Source: Xanthomonas hortorum | Lineage (GTDB): Bacteria; Pseudomonadota; Gammaproteobacteria; Xanthomonadales; Xanthomonadaceae | NCBI RefSeq assembly: GCF_024339125.1 | Contig: NZ_CP101417.1 | Span: forward strand, 2,305,001 to 2,369,000 | DNA: 64,000 nt | Direction of reading: 5' to 3' | Part shown: one piece after another, positions 54,378-64,000 of the stretch | Layout: each line of letters starts with the position of its first letter | Position numbering within the stretch: position 1 is the stretch's first letter | The notes under the pieces: model-generated | Database searches by the model: none | Seen by the model: only the letters and a program-made list of their open reading frames with translations | Told to the model about the DNA's origin: nothing | Position numbers and translations under genes: made by a program

Positions 54378-55151
54378 ATGGATGAAATGAGACCTCCCCC
54401 GCGCTCGCGCACGATTTACCTGCTGCCGAACCTGTTCACCACCGCCGGGCTGTTTTCCGGTTTTTACGCCATCATCGCAGCCGCCAATGGGCAATTCGTC
54501 CAGGCGGCCATGGCGGTGTTCGTGGCTGCGGTGATGGACGGGCTGGACGGCCGGGTCGCGCGCCTGACCAATACCAGCAGCGAATTCGGCGTGCAGTACG
54601 ACTCGCTGGCCGATCTGGTCAGCTTCGGCATGGCCCCGGCGCTGGTGATGTATCACTGGTCGCTGTCGGCGCTGAAGTACGACGGCAACGTGATGGGCCG
54701 GGTCGGCTGGTCGGCCGCCTTTCTATATGCGGCCTGCGCGGCATTGCGGCTGGCCCGCTTCAACACGCAAGTAGGCGTGGTCGACAAACGCTGGTTCATC
54801 GGCCTGGCCAGTCCGGCGGCGGCCGGCTTGATGATGGCGTTCGTGTGGGCGTTTGCCGACGACAGCCTGGGCTTCGATGGCGAGCAGCTGCGCTATCTGG
54901 CATTGGCGATCACGGTTGTCTCTGCCTTGTTGATGGTCAGCCGGATCCGCTTCTGGAGCTTCAAGGGCGGTGCGCGTGGGCCGCGTGCCGACCGCGTGCC
55001 GTTCCTGGCGCTGGCGATCGCCACGGTGGTGATCGCGCTGCTGGTGATCGACCTGGCCCGTTCGCTGCTGGTGATCGGTGTGCTGTATGCGCTGTCCGGC
55101 CCGGTGATGTGGCTGTGGCGGCGCTGGCGGCGCGTCCCCGAGCTGCCATGA
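54378..55151 (+). CDS. pssA: CDP-diacylglycerol-serine O-phosphatidyltransferase
   Basis: 257 residues, integral membrane CDP-alcohol phosphatidyltransferase. The signature DGLDGRVARLTNTSSEFGVQ (D-G-x2-A-R-x8-G-x3-D-x3-D) runs on to YDSLADLVSFG. About seven membrane helices. It makes phosphatidylserine, precursor of phosphatidylethanolamine. Start ATG at 54378 (MDEMRPPPRSRTIYLLPNLF); a second Met three codons later is possible. A DUF4124 gene is divergent upstream. Confidence 0.93.
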   Translation: MDEMRPPPRSRTIYLLPNLFTTAGLFSGFYAIIAAANGQFVQAAMAVFVAAVMDGLDGRVARLTNTSSEFGVQYDSLADLVSFGMAPALVMYHWSLSALKYDGNVMGRVGWSAAFLYAACAALRLARFNTQVGVVDKRWFIGLASPAAAGLMMAFVWAFADDSLGFDGEQLRYLALAITVVSALLMVSRIRFWSFKGGARGPRADRVPFLALAIATVVIALLVIDLARSLLVIGVLYALSGPVMWLWRRWRRVPELP

Positions 55152-55190
55152 GCCCGGCTGTGATGAGCAACCTGTCATGAGCGTGCTGTC

Positions 55191-55667
55191 ATGAGTGAGA
55201 TGGCGTCCGAGCCGATGTGGTCAGATCTGCAGGTCTCGTATCTGCAGGCGTTGGGGCACACCGTGTATCTGGACCGCGACACGGTGGATGCGCTGCCTGC
55301 GCCGGCCGATGTGGTCGAAAGTGCACCGGCGACAGCGCCGATGCGCGTCGAGCGTGCGGTGCAGGCGCCATCGGTGGCCCACGCTGCGGCGCCTGTCGCA
55401 CGTCGCACCGTACCGGCTGCACCCGCCGAGGCCCCACGTGCGCCCAATACCGCGCCGTCGGCCGCGCCGCCGCGGCGTAGTCGTGTCGGCCTGCCGGATC
55501 GTTTGCAGATCGCGTTGCTGCGCGCTTCCGGCTGCAACCCCGGCGACCCGAATACCCAGGCCTTGATGGCCACCTGGCCGCTGGCCGAGTTGCGTGGCAA
55601 CCCGGCAGCCAAGCGCGCGCTGTGGCCGCAGTTGCGTGCGCTACGGCGGCGTCAGGACCCGGCGTGA
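55191..55667 (+). CDS. Candidate DNA polymerase III psi subunit (HolD-like), by position and end motifs
   Basis: 158 residues. The N-terminus (SDLQVSYLQALGHTVYLDRD) and C-terminus (GNPAAKRALWPQLRALRRRQ) frame a low-complexity Ala/Pro-rich middle (about 45-100). In E. coli holD precedes rimI in one unit, and here the gene overlaps rimI by four bases (GTGA). The AAKRALW-type C-terminus resembles what I recall of pseudomonad psi proteins, and the chi gene holC is also in this window. Sequence evidence alone is weak; a conserved unknown is the alternative. Confidence 0.6.
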   Translation: MSEMASEPMWSDLQVSYLQALGHTVYLDRDTVDALPAPADVVESAPATAPMRVERAVQAPSVAHAAAPVARRTVPAAPAEAPRAPNTAPSAAPPRRSRVGLPDRLQIALLRASGCNPGDPNTQALMATWPLAELRGNPAAKRALWPQLRALRRRQDPA

Positions 55668-56146
55668 GCGCATTGAACGCACCCCTGCCCACAGCGCTGC
55701 GCGCGATGCGCGAGAGCGATCTGGACGTGGTGATGGAGATCGAGCATCGCGCCTATCCGTTTCCGTGGACGCGCAACATCTTTCGCGACTGCCTGCAGGC
55801 CGGCTACCCCGGCTGGGTGATGGAGCAGGGTGGCCAGGTCATCGGCTATGGGGTGATCAGCATTGCCGCCGACGAGGCGCACGTGCTCAACGTCTGCATC
55901 GCACCAGAAGCCCAATCGCAAGGCCATGGCCGCGTGTTGCTGCGCGCGCTGATCAAGGGTGCCTGCGATCGCGGCGCGCGGCGTGCGTTTCTGGAAGTGC
56001 GCCCGTCCAACCCCTCGGCGATCGCGCTGTATCACTCCGAAGGCTTCAACGAAATCGGGCGGCGCCCACGCTACTACCCCTCCAACACCGGGCGCGAGGA
56101 TGCGTTGGTGATGGCGATCGAGTTGTTCTTCGAAGGGTTCTCCTGA
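55664..56146 (+). CDS. rimI: Ribosomal-protein-alanine N-acetyltransferase
   Basis: 160 residues, GNAT fold. AHVLNVCIAPEAQSQGHGRVLL contains the acetyl-CoA-binding Q-x-x-G-x-G/A motif, and LEVRPSNPSAIALYHSEGF is the RimI signature. It acetylates the N-terminal alanine of ribosomal protein S18. The start is GTG at 55664, overlapping the upstream gene's stop. The frame extends earlier, to 55622, inside that gene. Confidence 0.93.
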   Translation: MSALNAPLPTALRAMRESDLDVVMEIEHRAYPFPWTRNIFRDCLQAGYPGWVMEQGGQVIGYGVISIAADEAHVLNVCIAPEAQSQGHGRVLLRALIKGACDRGARRAFLEVRPSNPSAIALYHSEGFNEIGRRPRYYPSNTGREDALVMAIELFFEGFS

Positions 56147-56929
56147 GCGCCATTGGTAGTTGCTGACCGCATTCGTCGATGGACTGCGTTGGCGACGGTT
56201 GATCCGGTCTGTGCTGATGCCCGCGTGCATCCATTGCTGTTGTGCTCTAGCTCGCGTGCGCAATGTCCATCGCAGCAACAGGCTGCGCTTGCGATCGGAT
56301 GCCGTTAACCGCATGCCGCCACCGACGATGTCGCCGCCCGCGATCAATCGCTTGCCGTCGCTCTGACTCAGGCTGCCGCGTGGTTGCAATCGATGGCATT
56401 GCGATGCGCGCAACTGCTGCACTTGATTGATTGCCCGTCGTGCGCATCGTCCAACGCGCAGCGCCGCGCGCCGCGCTGATCGATGGCGATATTTTCGCCA
56501 TATTCCAATTCTTTTTTGGTTACGCTGATCGCATAAGTCCGATCGCAGTGCACGCGTTGCGGTGTCGATACGTCGCATCGCAACACGCATGTACGTCGAA
56601 GAAAACACGCAGCACGTGATCGCAGCGGCACACCGTACTGGACCTGCGTCCATCTGCATTGCGATTCGAATCATGCTGCGCTGCAGTGTCCTTGTCGCTG
56701 TCTCTGCGTGTCTTGAGTGCAGCGTTTTGTCTTCTCTTGGGTGTCTCGCAACCGTTTGCGTGACTGCGCATCCACATCGATACATCGGCTAGATACAAGC
56801 GATTGCGATGCTCCTAGTATCGGTTTCGCGGAACTGAACATTACATAGATGAAAAGTATGTTCCGCGCCTGCTAGACGAGGGGTGTGCCGCCGCGCGGCG
56901 CATCGAACCTATCCGAGGGAGACATCAAG
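56147..56929. other. Long gene-free region upstream of the first pectate lyase
   Basis: About 780 bp. It is rich in short CGATCG/GCGATC/CGCATG words and has several overlapping open frames on both strands with no family sequence and no good ribosome-binding site. The last ~150 bp (A+T-richer) probably contain the pectate-lyase promoter. I could not identify a Clp- or HrpX-type operator with confidence. Confidence 0.45.
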
Positions 56930-58063
56930 ATGAAGCCGAAATTTTCAACGGCGGCCGCCGCGTCGCTGTTTGTCGGGTCGTTGCTGGTCGTTGGCGTTGC
57001 CTGCGCCGATCCTGCACTGGAAGTTGCAACCACTGGTTGGGCAACACAGAACGGTGGGACCAAAGGCGGCTCCAAAGCGGCCGCTGCCAACATCTACACG
57101 GTCAAGAATGCCGCCGAGCTGAAGAACGCGCTGAAGGCCAGCGTAGGCAGCAACGGACGCATCATCAAGATCAGCGGCATCATCGATGTCAGTGAAGGCA
57201 AGCCCTACACCAAGACCTCGGATATGAAGGCGCGCGCGCGTCTGGACGTGCCCACCAAAACCACGCTGATCGGCATCACCAGCAACGCGGAAATTCGCGA
57301 GGGCTATTTCTACGTCAAGGCCAACGACGTCATCATTCGCAATCTCACCATCGAAAATCCGTGGGATCCGGAACCGGTCTGGGATCCAGATGACGGCAGC
57401 GCCGGCAACTGGAATGCCGAGTACGACGGCTTGACGGTGGAAGGTGCCACCAACGTGTGGGTGGACCATGTCACCTTCACTGATGGTCGCCGTACCGACG
57501 ATCAGAACGGCACCGCCAATGGCCGCCCCAAGCAGCATCATGATGGCGCGATGGACGTCAAGAAAGGCGCCAACTTCGTGACGATTTCCTACTCGGCCTT
57601 CAAATCGCACGAGAAGAACGATCTGATCGGTTCCAGCGACAGCGCCTCCAGCACCGACAGCGGCAAGCTCAAGGTGACCATCCACAACACCTTGTTCGAA
57701 AACATCTCCGCACGTGCGCCGCGGGTGCGCTTCGGCCAGGTGCATCTGTACAACAACTACCACGTTGGCAGCACCACTCATCCGGTCTACAAGTTCTCGC
57801 ACGCGCATGGTGTGGGCAAGGAATCGAAGATCTTCTCCGAGCGCAATGCGTTCGATATCAGCGGTGTGAGCGGCTGCGACAAGATCGCGGCCGATTACGG
57901 CGGCAGCGTGTACCGCGATCAGGGCTCGCTGCTCAATGGCAAGGCGCTGTCGTGCTTGTGGAATACCAACATCGGTTGGACGCCGCCGTACACCTACAAC
58001 CTGCTGTCGGCCGACAAGGTCGCTGCAGACGTCAAGGCAAAGGCCGGCGCCGGAAAGCTGTAA
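56930..58063 (+). CDS. Pectate lyase, polysaccharide lyase family 1 (first of tandem pair)
   Basis: 377 residues. Signal peptide 1-26 ([21 protein letters not shown]). Parallel beta-helix PL1 with [14 protein letters not shown] (vWiDH region), [19 protein letters not shown] and [20 protein letters not shown] carrying the catalytic Arg region. It cleaves polygalacturonate in plant cell walls by Ca-dependent beta-elimination and is exported through the type II system in xanthomonads. The ATG at 56930 has GAGGGAG upstream. The adjacent gene is a close duplicate. Confidence 0.95.
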   Translation: MKPKFSTAAAASLFVGSLLVVGVACADPALEVATTGWATQNGGTKGGSKAAAANIYTVKNAAELKNALKASVGSNGRIIKISGIIDVSEGKPYTKTSDMKARARLDVPTKTTLIGITSNAEIREGYFYVKANDVIIRNLTIENPWDPEPVWDPDDGSAGNWNAEYDGLTVEGATNVWVDHVTFTDGRRTDDQNGTANGRPKQHHDGAMDVKKGANFVTISYSAFKSHEKNDLIGSSDSASSTDSGKLKVTIHNTLFENISARAPRVRFGQVHLYNNYHVGSTTHPVYKFSHAHGVGKESKIFSERNAFDISGVSGCDKIAADYGGSVYRDQGSLLNGKALSCLWNTNIGWTPPYTYNLLSADKVAADVKAKAGAGKL

Positions 58064-58314
58064 GCGGTACCAACGCAACATCGAATGCAGCGCCTGCAAA
58101 ACGGGTGCTGCATTTGCGTGTGTGCGATGTATGCGAAGTACACGCAAGCATAAAAATAATTTTCAAAAATAGACTATTCAATAGTTTTCATAAGCATTAG
58201 GATCGAGTTGCGATCGCTAGGGGACTGGCCTTGATGGCCTGGGCGATTGCATCGGGGAGCGCGTCGTCTCATGCGGCGCGCCATCGCGTCACTCATTCAA
58301 GAGAATTCATCACC

Positions 58315-59457
58315 ATGTCGAAAGCATCGACAGTCGTTGGTCGTACCGTTGTGGGCGTCGTTCTGGGCGCTGCGTTGTTGTCCCCCGCAGCGCACGCTGC
58401 AGATCCATCCTTGGAAGTGGCCACCACCGGCTGGGCGACCCAGAACGGCGGCACCAAAGGCGGCTCCAAAGCCGCAGCTGCAGACATCTACACCGTCAGC
58501 ACGGCAGCGCAGTTGAAGGCTGCGTTGAAAGCCAAGGCCGGCAGCAATGGCCGCATCATCAAGGTCAAGGGTGTCATCGACATCAGCGAAGGCAAGGCCT
58601 ACACCAAGACTGCGGACATGAAGACCCGTGCGCGCCTGGACATCCCGACCAAGACCACACTGATCGGCGTTGGCACCAACGCGGAAATCCGCGAGGGTTA
58701 TTTCTACGTCAAGGCCAACGACGTCATCGTGCGCAATCTCACCATCGAAAATCCGTGGGATCCGGAGCCGAAGTGGGATGACGACGACGGCGACAACGGC
58801 AACTGGAATTCCGAATACGACGGCCTGACCGTGGAAGCGGCCACCAACGTGTGGGTGGACCATGTCACCTTTACCGATGGTCGCCGCACCGACGATCAGA
58901 ACGGCACCGCCAACGGGCGCCCGAAGCAGCATCACGATGGTGCGATGGACGTCAAGAAGGGCGCCAACTTCGTCACCATCTCGTACTCGGCGTTCAAGTC
59001 GCACGAGAAGAACAGCCTGATCGGCTCCAGCGACAGCGCCTCCGGCACCGACAGCGGCAAGCTCAAGGTGACCATCCACAACACCTTGTTCGAGAACATC
59101 TCGGCACGCGCGCCGCGGGTGCGTTTCGGCCAGGTGCATCTGTACAACAACTACCACGTCGGTAGCACCGGCAATAAGGTGTATCCGTTCTCGCATGCGC
59201 ATGGCGTGGGCAAGGAGTCGAAGATCTTCTCGGAGAACAATGCGTTCGATATCAGCGGCGTGAGCAGTTGCGACAAGATTGCCGGCGATTACAAGGGCAG
59301 CGTGTATCGCGACCAGGGGTCGTTGATCAATGGCAAGGCGTTGACCTGTTCGTGGAACAGCAACATCGGCTGGAAGCCGCCGTATACCTACAACCTGCTG
59401 GCTGCGAACAAGGTGGCTGCAGACGTCAAGGCAAAGGCCGGCGCAGGCAAGCTGTAA
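58315..59457 (+). CDS. Pectate lyase, polysaccharide lyase family 1 (second of tandem pair)
   Basis: 380 residues. The signal peptide ~1-28 ([24 protein letters not shown]) differs from its neighbour, while the mature part is very similar ([54 protein letters not shown]). It carries the same catalytic region. It is preceded by a 250-bp gap with an A+T-rich stretch (58150-58190) that may hold its own promoter, and followed by hairpins at 59473 and 59508. Confidence 0.95.
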   Translation: MSKASTVVGRTVVGVVLGAALLSPAAHAADPSLEVATTGWATQNGGTKGGSKAAAADIYTVSTAAQLKAALKAKAGSNGRIIKVKGVIDISEGKAYTKTADMKTRARLDIPTKTTLIGVGTNAEIREGYFYVKANDVIVRNLTIENPWDPEPKWDDDDGDNGNWNSEYDGLTVEAATNVWVDHVTFTDGRRTDDQNGTANGRPKQHHDGAMDVKKGANFVTISYSAFKSHEKNSLIGSSDSASGTDSGKLKVTIHNTLFENISARAPRVRFGQVHLYNNYHVGSTGNKVYPFSHAHGVGKESKIFSENNAFDISGVSSCDKIAGDYKGSVYRDQGSLINGKALTCSWNSNIGWKPPYTYNLLAANKVAADVKAKAGAGKL

Positions 59458-59472
59458 CGCGTCTGCGCTAGG

Positions 59473-59537
59473 CAATGCTGCGATGACTGCAGCATTGCAT
59501 GAGCTCCCACAACGCCCGCAGCGATGCGGGCGTTGTG
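59473..59537 (+). terminator. Two successive hairpins after the second pectate lyase
   Basis: An 8-bp stem CAATGCTG/CAGCATTG at 59473-59497, then a perfect 13-bp stem (59508-59520 with 59525-59537, core CGCCCGCA/TGCGGGCG). No long T-run; probably Rho-independent terminator-like or a protective 3' structure. Confidence 0.55.
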
Positions 59538-59584
59538 CGTTTGCGCGATGTCCTCATTGATGTCTCGATGTCTCGCGACATCGC

Positions 59585-59875
59585 TGGGCAAGGACCAGTC
59601 GGGGATGGTCGCTGTGCATGGTGCAAGCAATGCACGGTCCATGTTGTTCGATCACCGTGTTTTCTGTTTGCTTTTCAACGCAAGCCGACCAACCAACAAG
59701 CTTTTAAGAAAGCAACCGACTCACTCTCTGGCGCGGTGGCCTTACCGGTTGCGGGACCGTGTGGCGGCATGGATGCCGCCACCGAGCCTCCAGGGATGGA
59801 TTCACGGCGTGTCCCGCGAGCGGTGAGGTCACCGTACCCTCGACTAACCAAGCTTTCGACCTGAGCTCCAACTGC
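59585..59875 (+). repeat. Composite hairpin repeat, copy C (partial: lacks first palindrome)
   Basis: It starts at GGGCAAGGACCAGTCG (internal to copy A) and runs through GCGGGACCGTGTGGCGGCATGG and GGCGTGTCCCGCGAGCGGTGAG to a GACCT...ACTGCAT tail. The first palindrome is missing. It lies beside copy D, so the two form a degenerate pair. Confidence 0.75.
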
Positions 59876-59953
59876 ATTTATAACGCCGATACGACCGGAA
59901 TCCCGGTTGTATCGGACTGATTGAGCAGTGTGGATAGATCACTTGTAAAAGCG

Positions 59954-60370
59954 GCTGATCTGCGGCTTGGCTGCGGGGTCCTTGCCCGCCCACCATCGCG
60001 GGACACGCCGCAAGTACGTCCGTGTAGGCTCTTACGCGGCATCCATGCCGCGTAAGGTCCCGCGACGGTGGGCGGACAAGGACCAGTGGAGATGGTCGGC
60101 GTGCATGGTTGCAAGCAGCGTATGACGCGCGTTTTTGGATGACAGCGCGAATGACGGTTAGTCCTACCAGCAATGACGGCTAGTCCGACCAGCGTCGCAA
60201 CGCAAACGAACAACAGGCAGGCTTTCAACGAAGCGACCTACGAACTTCCTGGTGCGGTGCCCTCGCCGATTGCGGGACCGTGTGGCGGCATGGATGCCGC
60301 CACCGAGCCTACATGGACGTACTTGCGGCGTGTCCTGCGAGCGGCGAGGGCACCGCGCGCTCGACCATCG
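59954..60370 (+). repeat. Composite hairpin repeat, copy D (full)
   Basis: It starts GCTGATCTGCGGCTTGGCTG, has CCTTGCCCGCCCACCATCGC with its inverted partner GCGACGGTGGGCGGACAAGG and inner CTTACGCGGCAT/ATGCCGCGTAAG, and later GGCGGCATGGATGCCGCC. The block order is as in copy A. Copies C and D fill the 986-bp gap between the pectate lyases and valS. Confidence 0.82.
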
Positions 60371-60443
60371 ATCAACTGATCGGTTGTCCTTCGAATACCG
60401 ACTGCGGTCGCCTGGTAGCGGCGCAGTCAGGTGATCTATTGCG

Positions 60444-63329
<2,886 letters not shown>

Positions 63330-63337
63330 AGAGGGGC

Positions 63338-63372
63338 TGGGATTCGTTGATTCGGGATTCGGGATTTGTTGA
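63338..63372. repeat. Short GGGATTCGGGATT-type repeat upstream of valS
   Basis: GGGATTCGTTGATTCGGGAT and related words overlap the valS leader on the minus strand. A second cluster of the complementary form (AATCCCCAATCCC) lies at 63501-63530, before holC's end. It is the same family as near 48572 and 48644. Confidence 0.65.
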
Positions 63373-63536
63373 TGCGTGGTGCCAGCAGAGATCATTGGCA
63401 ATCCATTGCATCAACCTCAGCGGTGGCGCTGTGGAACGGAGATTGGCTGTTGGGATCGTCGTTGGAAAGGACTTGTGGATGCGCGCAAAACCGCTCCTGC
63501 GAATCCCCAATCCCAACTCCCCAATCCCCGCCCCTC

Positions 63537-63962
63537 TCACATGTCGTACTTGGTCAGTTCCAGGCCCAGGGCCTTGTACTGCTTCCAGCGTTCGCGCAGC
63601 GGTTCGCGGGCGGCGGGATCGGCGGGCACCACTTCCAGCACGCGGTCGCAGGCGCCCAGGTACGGGTCGTCGCGCAGGTTGATCACCAGCGGGCGCGAGG
63701 GCGCGGTGAACTCGGGGGCGGCAATCAGCACCGGGGCGAGTTCGTCCTCTTCGTCGGTGCCGGCGATCTGGTGCGGAATATAGGCCTCGTCGTCGAACGC
63801 CCACAGCAGGTCGTCCAGCGCTTCGGCCTGTTCGGCATCGCGCGCCAGGATCAGCGTGGAGAGATTGGCGTCGTAGGCCTTGCGCGCCAGCTCGCAGACC
63901 AGCCGCAGCGGTTCGTTGAGGAAGCGCGGTTTGGCGATCAGATAAAAGTCGGCACGGGGCAT
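63537..63962 (-). CDS. holC: DNA polymerase III chi subunit
   Basis: 141 residues. It begins MPRADFYLIAKPRFLNEPLR and shows VCELARKAYDANLSTLILARD, DDLLWAFDDEAYIPHQ and KQYKALGLELTKYDM, all typical of HolC. Chi links the clamp loader to SSB through psi. It precedes valS, and its upstream partner pepA would lie just beyond the window edge. The ATG at 63962 is the usual start. Confidence 0.92.
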   Translation of the reverse strand: MPRADFYLIAKPRFLNEPLRLVCELARKAYDANLSTLILARDAEQAEALDDLLWAFDDEAYIPHQIAGTDEEDELAPVLIAAPEFTAPSRPLVINLRDDPYLGACDRVLEVVPADPAAREPLRERWKQYKALGLELTKYDM

Positions 63963-63963
63963 G

Positions 63964-63999
63964 GTCAGATCACGAAACGGAAGGGAAAGCAGATTCGGC
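63964..63999 (-). CDS. Possible 3' end of a gene running in from the right edge (partial)
   Basis: On the minus strand, a frame ending at 63964 (TGA) reads ..AESAFPFRFVI then stop, one base before the holC start. In gamma-proteobacteria pepA precedes holC, so this could be its carboxyl end, but only eleven codons are visible. Confidence 0.35.
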
Positions 64000-64000
64000 A

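Overview
The window looks like a chromosomal segment of a Xanthomonas species. The evidence is the high-G+C coding style, the conserved order cbs-metB | O-antigen locus | etfA-etfB | rmlBACD | xanB-xanA, tandem pectate lyases, and dispersed hairpin repeats. It is established for Xanthomonas that the variable lipopolysaccharide (LPS) locus lies between metB and etfA, and that gap is filled here (about 8.6-31.4 kb).

Layout. 0-8.6 kb is core: start of a DEAD-box helicase (rhlE), tyrosine catabolism (fumarylacetoacetase-type hydrolase and maiA), pilU, two periplasmic coiled-coil proteins, a YdcH-type protein, cbs and metB. 8.6-15.3 kb is an ABC-transporter-dependent O-antigen unit: wzm, wzt and a 1499-residue protein. 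That protein strings together a methyltransferase, a kinase-like domain, a long coiled coil, a WbsX-type glycosyltransferase and an RgpF-type rhamnan domain, so it resembles a chain-terminator/ruler fused to glycosyltransferases. 15.3-21.9 kb is a pile-up of insertion sequences: two identical 1506-bp IS5-type elements in opposite orientation, two IS3-family copies (one intact; one 5'-truncated and split by the second IS5-type copy), and a decayed IS3-type remnant. 22.0-31.4 kb (all minus strand) is a lipid-linked pentofuranose module: GT-C-like membrane protein, GtrA-like protein, FAD oxidoreductase, NAD epimerase, DprE2-like reductase, DprE1-like oxidase, a HAD-UbiA fusion and a YbhN-type membrane protein. 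The set parallels the mycobacterial decaprenyl-phosphoryl-arabinose genes.

31.4-45.7 kb supplies energy and sugar nucleotides: etfA/etfB, dTDP-L-rhamnose genes rmlBACD, GDP-mannose genes xanB/xanA, a CoA-transferase pair, ETF-ubiquinone oxidoreductase translationally coupled to a second WbsX-RgpF glycosyltransferase, and alkB. 46.2-64 kb is mostly core again: an MCE/Mla-type lipid transporter operon, a ThrE-type exporter, an H-NS-type protein, proS, pssA, a probable DNA polymerase III psi gene with rimI, two tandem PL1 pectate lyases, valS and holC.

How the parts fit. rmlBACD and xanAB would feed rhamnose and mannose-derived nucleotides to the polymerising enzymes. The 1499-residue protein would build and/or cap the chain, Wzm/Wzt would export it, and the DprE-like branch would make a polyprenyl-phosphate-linked pentofuranose for periplasmic decoration of LPS or another surface polymer. 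This last link is inference. Three full copies and one partial copy of a composite hairpin repeat (about 0.4 kb) and a short GGGATTCGGGATT-type repeat occupy the larger gaps.
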